64,000 nucleotides of DNA from an uncultured Lachnospiraceae bacterium (GTDB taxonomy: Bacteria; Bacillota; Clostridia; Lachnospirales; Lachnospiraceae). Below the pieces are notes generated by a model. The model saw nothing but the letters and a program-made list of their open reading frames with translations, ran no database searches and was not told where the DNA came from. Below are positions 15,736 to 25,047 of this stretch, one piece after another (within the stretch, counting starts at the first letter, position 1; the number at the start of each line of letters is the position of its first letter). The stretch covers positions 1-64,000 of the forward strand of contig CAMWSU010000005.1 in NCBI GenBank assembly GCA_947176965.1, in the 5' to 3' direction. A program made the position numbers and the translations under genes.

Positions 15736-17415
15736 ATGAAAAAAAGAATCGGAATGATAATGACGGTTGTGTCATTAACGATGGCAGGTGTTTGGGGATT
15801 AAATGCTGACGCGGCGCAGAATAGAGGAAATCAGGCTAATTCGCAGGCGACGATCTACGAGGGGATCTATGCGGGGGATATTTCGCTTTCCGGCATGACG
15901 CTCGTGGAGGCGGAGCAGGCGATCAGTGCCTATATCGGCGAGCTTTCGCAGGTGGAGATCACACTGAATCTTTCCGCGGAGCAGGCGATTCATACAACGG
16001 CGGGCGAGCTTGGGATCCGTTTTGCCAATCCCGAGATTTTGGAGGAAGCGATCGGTCTTGGACGCAAGGGCAATATCCTGAAGCGTTATAAAGAAATCGC
16101 GGATTTGGCAGCAAACAATCAGGTGTATGAGATCGTGTTTGCGTTTGACAGAGCTGCGATAGAAAACCTGGTACAATTGCAGAGCGAGGCGGTCAATGTG
16201 CCGGCTCAGAATGCGTCCATGACACGTGTGGACGGCGAATTTGTATATACGGAGGGCGTGGACGGAATCGAATTGGATGTTGCGTCGTCGGTGGATTTGA
16301 TCTATGCGGGTCTGACGGAACAATGGTCGGGGGAGCCGCAGAGCTTTGATCTACAGCTTCGTTCGACAAAGCCGGTGCATACTGTGGAGGAATTAAAGCT
16401 GGTCACCGATGTGCTTGCGACCTGTACGACAAGCTTTTCGACGTCTGATTGGGCGAGAAGCGCCAACGTGCGGAACGCATGCGATAAAGTGAACGGTACC
16501 GTGCTTTTTCCGGGAGAAGAATTTTCAACGCTTGCGCATATTGCGCCGTTTACGGAGCGGAACGGTTACTATTCCGCAGGTTCTTATTCGGGCGGAAAGG
16601 TTGTGGACAGTGTCGGCGGCGGAATCTGCCAGGTATCCACGACGTTATATAATTCTGTTTTATATTCGGAGCTTCAGGTGACGAACCGCATGAATCATGC
16701 GATGGCGGTCAGCTATGTCAAGATCGGGATGGACGCGACGGTGTCCGAGGATTCGGGAATCGATTTTACGTTTGTGAATAATACGCAGTATCCCATTTAT
16801 ATTGAAGGATTTACGACACCCAATAAAAAAATCACGATGACGATCTACGGCGTGGAAACAAGGCCTGAGACACACAGCGTCGCTTATGAGAGCGTGGTGC
16901 TTGAGACAACACCGCCGGGAGCGGAAGCGGTATATGCGGACTCCTCCCTGCCGGTCGGCAGCGTGGAGGTGCAGCCGGCACATACGGGCTATGTGGCGGA
17001 TGTCTATCGCGTGATTACGGAAAACGGCGTGGAGGTCAGCAGGGAGCAGATCAGCCACAATACCTATAAAATGACGAGCCGTTATGCAATGGTCGGTATT
17101 TCGACGAGCGATCCTGTCGCCTATGATCTGATACAGGCTGCGATCGCGACAGGCAGCATTGACCATGCGAGGGCGGTTGCGGCGCAGATCGCTTCGGGAA
17201 ATTACGGCTCCTCAACGGAGACGTCCGCACAGCCGGGCGGGGTTGAGCTCGGCGGCGTACCGGAAGGTGCGGATGCGGGTGCACAGCCGGGAGCACCGGA
17301 TGCCGGTGCACAGCCGGGGACGCCGGATGAGGGCACACAGCCCGAAGTCCCGGGCGCGGGAACGGTTCCGGAAGTGCCCGATACAGGCGTACAGACCGAG
17401 GCAGGCGGACAATGA
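15736..17415 (+). CDS. VanW/YoaR-family exported protein with peptidoglycan-binding domain
   Basis: This 559-residue protein has a signal peptide (MKKRIGMIMTVVSLTMAGVW) and is exported or wall-associated. Residues about 40-190 fit the PG_binding_4 module of YoaR-like proteins. The VanW core follows with LFPGEEFSTLAHIAPFTERNGY and VDSVGGGICQVSTTLYNSVLY. The segment at about 385-460 looks like a G5-type beta domain. The last 60 residues are a Pro/Gly/Ala repeat tail (AQPGAPDAGAQPGTPDEG). I start at 15736, after GAGGATGA; the track start would bury the signal peptide. A role in cell-wall metabolism is inferred; VanW biochemistry is unsettled. Confidence 0.9.
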   Translation: MKKRIGMIMTVVSLTMAGVWGLNADAAQNRGNQANSQATIYEGIYAGDISLSGMTLVEAEQAISAYIGELSQVEITLNLSAEQAIHTTAGELGIRFANPEILEEAIGLGRKGNILKRYKEIADLAANNQVYEIVFAFDRAAIENLVQLQSEAVNVPAQNASMTRVDGEFVYTEGVDGIELDVASSVDLIYAGLTEQWSGEPQSFDLQLRSTKPVHTVEELKLVTDVLATCTTSFSTSDWARSANVRNACDKVNGTVLFPGEEFSTLAHIAPFTERNGYYSAGSYSGGKVVDSVGGGICQVSTTLYNSVLYSELQVTNRMNHAMAVSYVKIGMDATVSEDSGIDFTFVNNTQYPIYIEGFTTPNKKITMTIYGVETRPETHSVAYESVVLETTPPGAEAVYADSSLPVGSVEVQPAHTGYVADVYRVITENGVEVSREQISHNTYKMTSRYAMVGISTSDPVAYDLIQAAIATGSIDHARAVAAQIASGNYGSSTETSAQPGGVELGGVPEGADAGAQPGAPDAGAQPGTPDEGTQPEVPGAGTVPEVPDTGVQTEAGGQ

Positions 17416-17443
17416 TAAGGATATACACATGCTGGAGTGACAC

Positions 17444-18466
17444 ATGAAAACAGGGAAAATACCGGAGCGTGTATTGAAGCGTTCCGTGTTAAGACAACTT
17501 CCAATACAAAACGATGAAATGATGGGCGGCGCAGGCGTAGGGGAAGACTGCGCCGTTTTTGCGTCCGAGGAAGGCGCGCGGACGGCGTTCTGCGTCAATA
17601 CCGTGACGGGTGATCTGGAGAGCATCGGCATTTATGCGGTGCATGCGGCGGTCAATAACATTGCCGCGGGCGGCGCCCATCCGACAGCGATCCTTGTCGC
17701 GGCGACATTTCCGTCAGCCGTAGAAGAGGAACAGCTGCGCGCGGTGATGAAGCAGATCGGGGAAACGGCGAGGGCACTCGGCGTTACGGTTGCGGGTGGG
17801 CATACCGAGATTTCTGATTTTGTGAGCGAGCCGATCTTGAGCGTAACGGGAATCGGTCAGCGAAAGGCAGGGCAGGCATCGGGTATGCGCGCGGGTGCAG
17901 ATGCGCATGAAGAACATGCGTTATCTGATAAGGATATTGTCATGACGAAATGGGCGGGGCTTGCGGGAACCGCACTCATTGCAAGGGAAAAAAGAACGGA
18001 GCTTCTGACAAGGTATCCGGCGTATTTTATTGATGACGCGATCGCCTTAGAGCGGCAGCTCTCGGTGGTGCCGGAGGCCGCCACCGCCGGAAAGTCCGGC
18101 GTTCTCGCAATGCATGATGCTTCGCGGGGCGGCATTTTCGCCGCGCTGTGGGAGCTTGCGGAATACGCGGGCGTCGGACTGCACGTTCAATTGAAAGCCA
18201 TTCCGATCCGTCAGGAATCGGTGGAGATCTGTAATTTTTTCGATGTCAATCCGTATGAACTTGTGGCGGGCGGCAGCCTGCTGCTGATCGCCGATCACGG
18301 TTATGATCTGGTGCGGGCGCTTGCCGAGGCGCAGATTCCGGCGGCTGTCATCGGAAGGACGGACTCCTCAAATGACAGAGTTGTCATAAACGGGGAAGAA
18401 CGGCGCTTTTTGGAGCCGCCGAAGAACGACGGGGTCTATCGCATTTTTGCGGATGAGAGCGCGTAG
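17444..18466 (+). CDS. AIR synthase-related (HypE-like) protein
   Basis: This 340-residue protein of the PurM/HypE/ThiL/SelD ATP-binding superfamily has the N-terminal motif GAGVGEDCAVF with the metal-binding Asp, AAVNNIAAGGAHP, and a C-terminal domain with ASRGGIFAALWELAEYAGVG. HypE itself ends in a Cys that is thiocyanated; here the end is FADESA with no Cys, so it cannot be a classical hydrogenase-maturation HypE. No hyp genes or hydrogenase surround it. It begins 28 bp after the VanW gene, and an Lrp regulator follows. Substrate unknown. Confidence 0.85.
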   Translation: MKTGKIPERVLKRSVLRQLPIQNDEMMGGAGVGEDCAVFASEEGARTAFCVNTVTGDLESIGIYAVHAAVNNIAAGGAHPTAILVAATFPSAVEEEQLRAVMKQIGETARALGVTVAGGHTEISDFVSEPILSVTGIGQRKAGQASGMRAGADAHEEHALSDKDIVMTKWAGLAGTALIAREKRTELLTRYPAYFIDDAIALERQLSVVPEAATAGKSGVLAMHDASRGGIFAALWELAEYAGVGLHVQLKAIPIRQESVEICNFFDVNPYELVAGGSLLLIADHGYDLVRALAEAQIPAAVIGRTDSSNDRVVINGEERRFLEPPKNDGVYRIFADESA

Positions 18467-18547
18467 CAGCATCGCCGCAGATGAACGGACGGCAGAAACA
18501 ACAAATGATCACAAAACGCAGGGAAACAGGAGAAAGGAGTTTGCGGT

Positions 18548-19036
18548 ATGAATATGAGAGAGAAAATTTTGACCATGATCGAAAAAAACAGCAGGATCGG
18601 CGTAAAAGAGATCAGTGTCATGCTCGGCGAAGACGAGCTTGCTGTCGCCAATGAGCTGAAAGCGATGGAGGAGGAGGGCGTGATCTGCGGCTATCACACG
18701 CTGATCGACTGGGAAAAAACGTCGATCGAGAAGGTGTCCGCGCTCATTGAGGTGCGCGTAACACCGCAGCGCGGTCAGGGTTTTGACAATATTGCGGAGC
18801 GCATTTACAACTATCCGGAGGTCAACTCGGTCTATCTGATCTCGGGCGGCTATGACCTGCTCGTGTCCCTTGAAGGAAAATCCTTAAAAGAGGTTTCGGG
18901 CTTTGTGTCGCAAAAGCTGTCCGCGCTGGATACTGTGCTCAGCACGGCAACGCATTTTATCCTGAAAAAATATAAAGACCACGGCACGGTTTTGTGCAAA
19001 AAATATGAAGACGAAAGAGAGCTGATCACACCGTGA
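18548..19036 (+). CDS. Lrp/AsnC family transcriptional regulator
   Basis: This 162-residue regulator has an N-terminal winged helix (REKILTMIEKNSRIGVKEISVMLG, then the recognition helix in DELAVANELKAMEEEG) and a C-terminal RAM ligand-binding domain (VNSVYLISGGYDLLVSL). Family members bind amino acids and form octamers. GAAAGGAG stands 8 bp before the start. The stop overlaps the GTG start of the next gene by 4 bp (GTGA), so it is translationally coupled to an aminotransferase and probably regulates that amino-acid pathway. Confidence 0.92.
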   Translation: MNMREKILTMIEKNSRIGVKEISVMLGEDELAVANELKAMEEEGVICGYHTLIDWEKTSIEKVSALIEVRVTPQRGQGFDNIAERIYNYPEVNSVYLISGGYDLLVSLEGKSLKEVSGFVSQKLSALDTVLSTATHFILKKYKDHGTVLCKKYEDERELITP

Positions 19037-20205
19037 GAAATCCATTAGCAGACGAAGTTGTAAAAATAAAGCCTTCCGGCATCAGAAAATTTTTTGATAT
19101 TGTCAGCGAGATGAAAGATGCGATCTCGCTTGGCGTGGGCGAGCCGGATTTTGATACGCCGTGGCATATCCGCGACGAGGGAATTTATTCACTGGAGAAA
19201 GGAAGAACTCATTATACCTCCAATGCAGGTCTCATAGAGCTGCGCGAGGAGATCTGCCGTTATCTGCGCAGGCGCTTTCAGGTGGATTACGATCCGAAAA
19301 AAGAAACACTCATTACGGTCGGCGGTTCGGAGGCGATCGATATCGGTATGCGCGCGATGCTCAATCCGGGCGACGAAGTGCTGATCCCGCAGCCGAGTTA
19401 TGTGTCCTATGAACCGTGCGCGATTCTTGCGGGCGGAAAGCCGGTCATCATCGATCTGAAAGCGGAAAATGAATTCCGCCTGACCGCGCAGGAGCTGCTT
19501 GATGCGATCACCGAAAAAACAAAGCTGCTGATTTTGCCGTTCCCGAACAATCCGACGGGAGCAATCATGGAACGCGCCGATTTAGAGGCGGTTGCAAAGG
19601 TCTGCATCGAAAAAGATATTTACGTCATGTCCGATGAGATTTACGGAGAATTGACTTATAAGGAAGAACATGTTTCGATCGCATCTCTTCCGCAGATGAA
19701 GGAACGCACGCTGCTCATCAACGGCTTTTCCAAATCCCATGCGATGACGGGCTGGCGGCTCGGTTATGTATGCGGACCCGCCGAGATCATTGCGCAGATG
19801 ACAAAAATCCATCAGTTTGCCATTATGTGCGCGCCGACAATGGCCCAGTATGCGGCGGTGGATGCCCTGAAGAACGGAGACGGTGATGTGGCGCAGATGC
19901 GCGAGGCCTATGATCAGCGCCGCCGCTTTCTGCTGAACGCGTTCCGTGAAATGGGGTTAGAATGCTTTGAACCGTACGGCGCGTTCTATGTCTTCCCGTG
20001 CATTAAAGAGTTTGGCATGACGAGCGACGAATTTGCAAACCGCTTTTTGCAGGAGGAAAAAGTCGCGGTCGTTCCCGGAACGGCATTTGGGGACAGCGGC
20101 GAGGGATTTTTGCGCATTTCCTATGCATATTCGATCGAAAAGCTGAAAGTCGCAATGGGCAAGCTGGAACACTTTATCACGAGACTGCGGGCGTGTGAGA
20201 AATAA
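19033..20205 (+). CDS. PLP-dependent aminotransferase, class I/II
   Basis: This 390-residue fold-type I aminotransferase is of the AspC/PatA kind. The N-terminal SLGVGEPDFDTP, the Asn/Pro motif FPNNPTGA, the Asp/Tyr motif MSDEIYGELTY and the PLP-binding SFSKSHAMTGWRLGY (Lys about residue 235) are all present. It uses a GTG start that overlaps the Lrp stop, so the two proteins are made together. The specific amino acid donor cannot be read from sequence; an aromatic or aspartate-type substrate is typical of the group. Confidence 0.94.
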   Translation: MRNPLADEVVKIKPSGIRKFFDIVSEMKDAISLGVGEPDFDTPWHIRDEGIYSLEKGRTHYTSNAGLIELREEICRYLRRRFQVDYDPKKETLITVGGSEAIDIGMRAMLNPGDEVLIPQPSYVSYEPCAILAGGKPVIIDLKAENEFRLTAQELLDAITEKTKLLILPFPNNPTGAIMERADLEAVAKVCIEKDIYVMSDEIYGELTYKEEHVSIASLPQMKERTLLINGFSKSHAMTGWRLGYVCGPAEIIAQMTKIHQFAIMCAPTMAQYAAVDALKNGDGDVAQMREAYDQRRRFLLNAFREMGLECFEPYGAFYVFPCIKEFGMTSDEFANRFLQEEKVAVVPGTAFGDSGEGFLRISYAYSIEKLKVAMGKLEHFITRLRACEK

Positions 20206-20242
20206 ATGAGACGCTCATCATGAGGAGCGGGGGATACTAAGA

Positions 20243-20737
20243 ATGAATATTGTACTGCATGAACCGGAGATTCCGTCCAACACGGGAAATATCGGAAGAA
20301 CCTGCGTGGCGACCGGCAGCGTCCTGCACCTGATCGAGCCGCTCGGTTTTCGGCTGACTGAAAAAGAGATCAAGCGGGCGGGAATGGATTATTGGGATCA
20401 TTTGGATGTGCGCCGCTATGATGACTATCGTGATTTTTGTGAAAAAAATCCGAATGTGCGGATGTGGTATGCGACGACCAAGGCAAAGAAAACGTATGCG
20501 GAGGCGGATTTCGGCAAGGATGATTTTATCATGTTCGGCAAAGAATCCGCAGGGATTCCGGAGGAAATCTTAGTTGCGCATGAAGAAATGTGCATCCGGA
20601 TTCCGATGCTTCCCGAAATCCGTTCCTTAAATCTTTCCAATTCCGTGAGCATCGTGCTCTATGAGGCGCTGCGGCAGCAGAATTTTTCGGGCATGCAGCT
20701 TGAGGGAGCGCTGCACCGGCTGAAGTGGAATGATTGA
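20243..20737 (+). CDS. trmL: tRNA (cytidine/uridine(34)-2'-O)-methyltransferase TrmL
   Basis: This 164-residue SPOUT-class methyltransferase methylates the 2'-OH of the wobble base of tRNA-Leu isoacceptors using SAM. It has HEPEIPSNTGNIGRTC at the N-terminus (motif 1), FGKESAGIPEE (motif 2) and IPMLPEIRSLNLSNSVSIVLYEALRQ (motif 3), the trefoil-knot SAM site. Length is exactly that of the TrmL/YibK minimal type without an extra RNA-binding domain. It follows the aminotransferase gene by 37 bp and could be the end of that operon. Confidence 0.95.
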   Translation: MNIVLHEPEIPSNTGNIGRTCVATGSVLHLIEPLGFRLTEKEIKRAGMDYWDHLDVRRYDDYRDFCEKNPNVRMWYATTKAKKTYAEADFGKDDFIMFGKESAGIPEEILVAHEEMCIRIPMLPEIRSLNLSNSVSIVLYEALRQQNFSGMQLEGALHRLKWND

Positions 20738-20761
20738 GAAGGCGGGATGCAAAGGGCATGG

Positions 20762-20790
20762 TTGAGGAAGACATCAGAATATGATATAAT
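20762..20790 (+). promoter_or_regulatory. sigma-A promoter of the threonylcarbamoyl-AMP synthase gene
   Basis: TTGAGG, a 17-bp spacer and a perfect TATAAT end 57 bp before the ATG of the Sua5-type gene. Confidence 0.7.
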
Positions 20791-20847
20791 AGGCGCAAAG
20801 AAAAAACAACATTTGAAAACATCAGAGAAAGGTTCAAATAGCGGGCG

Positions 20848-21897
20848 ATGAAAACCATATATATCCGTTCGGACGCGGATACGCCGAATGAAGAAGGAAT
20901 CCGGCAGGCGGGCGGGATCATCCGCGCGGGCGGTCTTGTGGCATTCCCGACGGAGACGGTTTACGGGCTCGGCGGGGATGCGTTAAATAAAGAGTCCTCG
21001 CGCAAAATCTATGAGGCGAAGGGAAGACCGTCGGATAATCCGCTCATTGTGCATATCTGCAGATTTTCGGATATGGAAAAAATCGTAGAGCGGATACCGC
21101 AGGCGGCGCGTGATCTGGCGGATGTGTTCTGGCCGGGACCATTAACGATGATATTGCCGAAATCGGATGCGGTTCCGTATGAGACGACGGGCGGACTTGA
21201 CACTGTGGCGGTGCGCTTCCCGTCCCATAAGACGGCGAGGGCGTTTATTGAGGCGGCAGGCGGCTATGTCGCCGCGCCGAGCGCGAATCGTTCGGGCAGA
21301 CCGAGTCCGACAACGGCAAAATATGTCGCGGAGGATATGGACGGCAGGATCGACATGATCATTGACGGCGGCGAGGTCGGGATCGGCTTGGAATCGACGA
21401 TCGTTGATCTGACCGGGGAGGTGCCGATGATCCTGCGGCCCGGATATATCACGCAGGAAATGTTACAAAACGTGCTGGGAGAGATCGCGGCGGACAAAAC
21501 GATGCTTGGGGAGGCGGACGGCGCCCGTCCGAAGGCACCCGGCATGAAATACCGCCACTACGCGCCGAAGGGCGTGCTCACGATCGTGGAGGGAAACCGC
21601 GATGCCGTGACGCAGAAAATCAATGAGCTGGCGGCGCAGGCATCGGCGGCCGGTGAAAAGGTCGGCGTGATCGCGACTCAGGAGACGGTTAAGGTATATC
21701 GTGCAGACTGTGTGAAAAATATCGGTGCGCGCGCGGATGAGGCGGCGATCGCCCACAATCTTTATGCAATCTTACGTGAATTTGACGATGAGGAACGGAC
21801 CGTACTGTTTTCGGAAGCGTTTGATACGGCGGGTATGGGACAGGCAATCATGAACCGGCTGTTAAAAGCCGCGGGACACCGGGTGATTCATGTGTGA
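20848..21897 (+). CDS. ywlC: L-threonylcarbamoyladenylate synthase (Sua5/YwlC type)
   Basis: This 349-residue enzyme makes threonylcarbamoyl-AMP from threonine, bicarbonate and ATP, the first step of the tRNA t6A37 modification. The N-terminal YrdC domain (about 15-205) shows GGLVAFPTETVYGLGGDA, the KGRPSDNPLIVH loop and APSANRSGRPSPTT. A linker with PGMKYRHYAPKG leads to the C-terminal Sua5 domain, ending in LLKAAGHRVIHV. The two-domain length distinguishes Sua5 from short TsaC. It has its own promoter. Confidence 0.95.
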   Translation: MKTIYIRSDADTPNEEGIRQAGGIIRAGGLVAFPTETVYGLGGDALNKESSRKIYEAKGRPSDNPLIVHICRFSDMEKIVERIPQAARDLADVFWPGPLTMILPKSDAVPYETTGGLDTVAVRFPSHKTARAFIEAAGGYVAAPSANRSGRPSPTTAKYVAEDMDGRIDMIIDGGEVGIGLESTIVDLTGEVPMILRPGYITQEMLQNVLGEIAADKTMLGEADGARPKAPGMKYRHYAPKGVLTIVEGNRDAVTQKINELAAQASAAGEKVGVIATQETVKVYRADCVKNIGARADEAAIAHNLYAILREFDDEERTVLFSEAFDTAGMGQAIMNRLLKAAGHRVIHV

Positions 21898-21982
21898 GCC
21901 GGCGTGTAGAACATGCACAATTCAAATATCGTATGCAGGTGTTTTATAAATATCGATAGAGTAATCAGAGGAGGGACAGGCC

Positions 21983-22411
21983 ATGATAGCATTGGGATGT
22001 GATCACGGCGGATTTGACTTAAAACAGCATGTCATCCGCCATTTAGAGGAAAGGGGCATCGCATATAAGGATTTCGGATGCTACGATAAGGCATCGTGCG
22101 ATTACCCGCAGTTCGGACGTGCGGCTGCGCAGGCGGTTGCATCGGGAGAATGCGAGAAGGGGATCGTGATTTGCACGACGGGCATCGGGATCTCGATGAC
22201 GGCAAATAAGGTAAAGGGCGTGCGCGCGGCGCTGTGTTCCGAACCGCTCAGCGCGCGTATGACGAGACTTCACAATGACGCGAACGTGTTGGCGCTCGGC
22301 GGCGCCCTGATCGGACCGAATATGGCGGTCGAGATTGTGGATACGTTTCTTGATACCGAATTTTCAGGAGAAGAGAAGCATTGCAGGCGGATCGGTCAGA
22401 TCGAGGGGTAA
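21983..22411 (+). CDS. rpiB: ribose-5-phosphate isomerase B
   Basis: This 142-residue enzyme of the RpiB/LacA family interconverts ribose-5-phosphate and ribulose-5-phosphate in the pentose phosphate pathway. GCDHGGFDLKQ at the N-terminus, the catalytic Cys in IVICTTGIGISMTANKVKGVRAAL and the His in HNDANVLALGG agree with bacterial RpiB. The start follows GAGGAGGG. It is followed at 40 bp by upp; ribose phosphate feeds PRPP and so pyrimidine salvage, which makes the pairing sensible. Confidence 0.95.
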   Translation: MIALGCDHGGFDLKQHVIRHLEERGIAYKDFGCYDKASCDYPQFGRAAAQAVASGECEKGIVICTTGIGISMTANKVKGVRAALCSEPLSARMTRLHNDANVLALGGALIGPNMAVEIVDTFLDTEFSGEEKHCRRIGQIEG

Positions 22412-22451
22412 CGAACAGCGAAAAAACAACGTTTGAATGGGAGGTACGGGT

Positions 22452-23081
22452 ATGGCAAAATGTGTGATCATGGATCATCCGCTGATCCAGCATAAGATCG
22501 GATATATCAGAAGAAAGGAAACGGGAACGAAGGATTTCCGGGATACGATCAGCGAGATCGCGATGCTGATCTGTTATGAGGCGACGCGCGATCTTCCGCT
22601 TTCGGAGGTGGAGATTGAAACGCCGATCTGCAAGACAAAGGCGAAGGAGCTGCACGGCAAGAAAATGGCGATCGTTCCGATTCTGCGTGCAGGACTTGGC
22701 ATGGTGGATGGCGTGCTGGATCTGATACCGGCAGCGAAGATCGGGCATATCGGTCTTTACAGGGATCCCGATACCCATGAGCCTGTCGAGTATTACTGCA
22801 AGCTGCCCGCGGACTGCGCGGAGCGCGAGGTATTTGTTGTCGATCCGATGCTCGCGACGGGCGGTTCGTCTTCGGCGGCAATCCAGATGTTAAAGGACAA
22901 AGGCTGTAAAAAAATACATTTTATGTGCATCATTGCCGCGCCGGAGGGCGTAGAGCGAATGAAAAAGGATCATCCCGACGTGGACATGTATATCGGGGCG
23001 CTCGATGAAAAGTTAAACGAGCATGCCTATATCGTACCGGGCTTAGGGGATGCCGGAGACCGCATTTTCGGAACGAAGTAG
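22452..23081 (+). CDS. upp: uracil phosphoribosyltransferase
   Basis: This 209-residue enzyme converts uracil and PRPP to UMP in pyrimidine salvage. Diagnostic stretches are [23 protein letters not shown], the PRPP-binding loop [15 protein letters not shown] and the uracil-binding C-terminus [17 protein letters not shown] take the ATG at 22452 (GGGAGG eight bases upstream), which gives the standard [13 protein letters not shown] start. It is probably co-transcribed with rpiB. Confidence 0.98.
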   Translation: MAKCVIMDHPLIQHKIGYIRRKETGTKDFRDTISEIAMLICYEATRDLPLSEVEIETPICKTKAKELHGKKMAIVPILRAGLGMVDGVLDLIPAAKIGHIGLYRDPDTHEPVEYYCKLPADCAEREVFVVDPMLATGGSSSAAIQMLKDKGCKKIHFMCIIAAPEGVERMKKDHPDVDMYIGALDEKLNEHAYIVPGLGDAGDRIFGTK

Positions 23082-23219
23082 TGCGGGAAGTGACAGACAG
23101 GCCATGTTGGTACCGGAAGAAATGCGGGAAAGAATAAGGGTAGAAGCCTGAACGAAAACCGTTACATTCTTTAGGAGTGCAGTATCGCAGGCAGGCATGC
23201 GATATGCAGGGGTATTGTT

Positions 23220-24383
23220 ATGAAAAAGAAAACGCTTCGCAGACGTTCTTTTTGTATGGCGGCCGTCCTGTTTGCCGCGTCAATTCCGATGGCGCAGACC
23301 TATGCCAAAACAACGGAACAGCAGTTGAATGAGGCGCAGCAGCAGCAGCAGGAGACGCAGCAGGAGCTTGAGGGAGTCAAAGATAATCTGTCAAGTCTGG
23401 AAGGACAGCGCAACGAGCTTCAGGAAGAATTGAGTATATTAAACGACCAATTGAATGAGGTGCGGGCAAATCTCGAGCAGATTGAAGAAAATCTTGACTT
23501 GAAGGAGAGCGAGATTGAGCAGACGCAGGCGCTTCTTGCCGAGGCGCGTGAGGACGAGCTTGAGCAGTATGAGAGCATGAAAGAGCGCATCCGGTTCATG
23601 TATGAGAACGGTGAGACGACGTATCTGGAGATGCTTTTTTCTGCGAATGGGTTTGCCGATTTCCTAAACCGGAGCGAGTATATCGAGCAGATCGAACGGT
23701 ATGACCGGCGCAAGCTGGAGGAATATCAGGAGACCTGTCTGCTCATTGAGCAGCAGGAGGAACTGTTAAACGAAGAACTTGCGGGACTGCAGGAGCTGCG
23801 CGAGGAGGCGAGGCTGGAGCAGGAGCGCGTGGACGCCCTTGTGACAGAGACCTCGCAGCGCGTTGCGGGCTACAGCGATCAGATATCCGATACGGAAGCA
23901 CAGATGCGCGCGTATGAAGCGGAGATTGCAAGACAGAATGATAACATTAAGGCACTGGAAGCGCAGCTTGCCGAGGAAAGGCGTCTGGCGGCGCTTGCCG
24001 CAGCGTCGGAATGGCGGGATATTTCGGAAGTGCAGTTTGAGGAGAGCGATCGAAAACTACTGGCGAATCTGATTTACTGTGAAGCGGGCGGAGAGCCCTA
24101 TGAGGGAAAGGTTGCGGTCGGTGCGGTCGTGATCAACCGGATGCTCAGCCGGGTGTTTCCTGATACGATGATCGGCGTGGTCTATGCCCGCAGACAGTTT
24201 TCTCCTGTGGCGAGCGGACGGCTTGCACTTGCGCTTTCGGAGGACCGCGCAACGGAAAGCTGTTACCGTGCTGCGGACGAGGCGATGAGCGGCAGGACGA
24301 ACGTGTCGGACTGCGTGTTTTTCAGAACGCCGATCGACGGGATCGACCCGCGGTATCGCATCGGCGGACATATTTTTTATTAA
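23220..24383 (+). CDS. exported cell wall hydrolase: PcsB-like coiled coil plus SleB-type domain
   Basis: This 387-residue protein has a signal peptide (FCMAAVLFAASIPMAQTYA). A very long coiled coil of Gln/Glu-rich heptads follows (about residues 30-255, with SEYIEQIERYDRR in the middle), like PcsB and other wall-hydrolase regulators. The C-terminal 120 residues are a Hydrolase_2/SleB domain, with the catalytic Glu in YCEAGGEPYEGKVAVGAVVINRM and a QFSPVASGR motif. Such domains cleave spore cortex or peptidoglycan as lytic transglycosylases. The stop overlaps that of the convergent DUF402 gene. Confidence 0.88.
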   Translation: MKKKTLRRRSFCMAAVLFAASIPMAQTYAKTTEQQLNEAQQQQQETQQELEGVKDNLSSLEGQRNELQEELSILNDQLNEVRANLEQIEENLDLKESEIEQTQALLAEAREDELEQYESMKERIRFMYENGETTYLEMLFSANGFADFLNRSEYIEQIERYDRRKLEEYQETCLLIEQQEELLNEELAGLQELREEARLEQERVDALVTETSQRVAGYSDQISDTEAQMRAYEAEIARQNDNIKALEAQLAEERRLAALAAASEWRDISEVQFEESDRKLLANLIYCEAGGEPYEGKVAVGAVVINRMLSRVFPDTMIGVVYARRQFSPVASGRLALALSEDRATESCYRAADEAMSGRTNVSDCVFFRTPIDGIDPRYRIGGHIFY

Positions 24384-24913
24384 AGATCGTTCAGTGGTAA
24401 TTTCAGTTCTTCAAATCCGCCGCTGTATATGGTCTGAAGCAGGTTGTTGACGCGTAACAGCACGCTGTGGAGCGTCTGCTCGCTGATCAGGCCGTGCTCT
24501 GCGGCTTCCACCAGCTCGTCGAGGTCAACGACCTTGACGAAGCCGTCGGGATAGACAACGACGTCTGCAAGCAGATCAATGCATGTGAGGCTGTCATATT
24601 CCTCCAAAATGCCGGCGGCTGTAACGGGAGCTCCGCTGTCTGTGCATGTCGCACGTTCGGCATTGCCATATTCATAATCGACAATATCACAATACCAAAA
24701 GGTTAAAGAACCGTCGCTTCTTAAAAATTTGCTGACCTTAATCCCTTTTTTCAGATAATACACGGATGCGCCGTGGTCGAAATCCCGTTTAGGGCGGAAA
24801 GTCTTCCATGTGGTCACGATCATGTCGCTGTCGCATTGAACGATCACGTCATCTTTTAACGTAATACATTCATCCGGTATCAGACGTCTGCGGTATAAAA
24901 GCGGTTTTTTCAT
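24380..24913 (-). CDS. DUF402 domain protein
   Basis: This 177-residue cytoplasmic protein of the DUF402 (FomD/YgaC-like) fold has a conserved core DGSLTFWYCDIVDYEY followed by LTCIDLLADVVVYPDGFVKVVDLDEL. Some relatives are nucleoside phosphate hydrolases with metal-binding Asp residues, and the Asp-rich LADVVVYPDG...VVDLDE segment fits that. The specific role here is unknown. Its end overlaps the preceding convergent gene by 3 bp. Confidence 0.82.
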   Translation of the reverse strand: MKKPLLYRRRLIPDECITLKDDVIVQCDSDMIVTTWKTFRPKRDFDHGASVYYLKKGIKVSKFLRSDGSLTFWYCDIVDYEYGNAERATCTDSGAPVTAAGILEEYDSLTCIDLLADVVVYPDGFVKVVDLDELVEAAEHGLISEQTLHSVLLRVNNLLQTIYSGGFEELKLPLNDL

Positions 24914-25010
24914 AAATACTCCTATAGGATAATAAAGAACAAAATAAAGTTATATGGAAAGAATGGTACAGGAAACGGACAAAAAAGTCAACCAAAATCA
25001 AGGTTTTGGC

Positions 25011-25039
25011 TGGACATCGTTGGAAAAAATAGGTATAAT
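25011..25039 (+). promoter_or_regulatory. sigma-A promoter of the ATP synthase operon
   Basis: TGGACA, a 17-bp spacer and a perfect TATAAT. Transcription should begin about 25046, two bases before the track start of the first ORF, so that ORF either is leaderless or begins later. Confidence 0.75.
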
Positions 25040-25047
25040 GATACAAT

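Noticed and set aside
16650-16720. Hairpin-like sequence inside the VanW gene
   Set aside because: Short and fully explained by coding sequence; no terminator or regulatory context.
17230-17410. DNA repeats at the 3' end of the VanW gene taken as a repeat array
   Set aside because: The repeats stay in frame and encode a Pro/Gly/Ala linker; this is a low-complexity protein tail.
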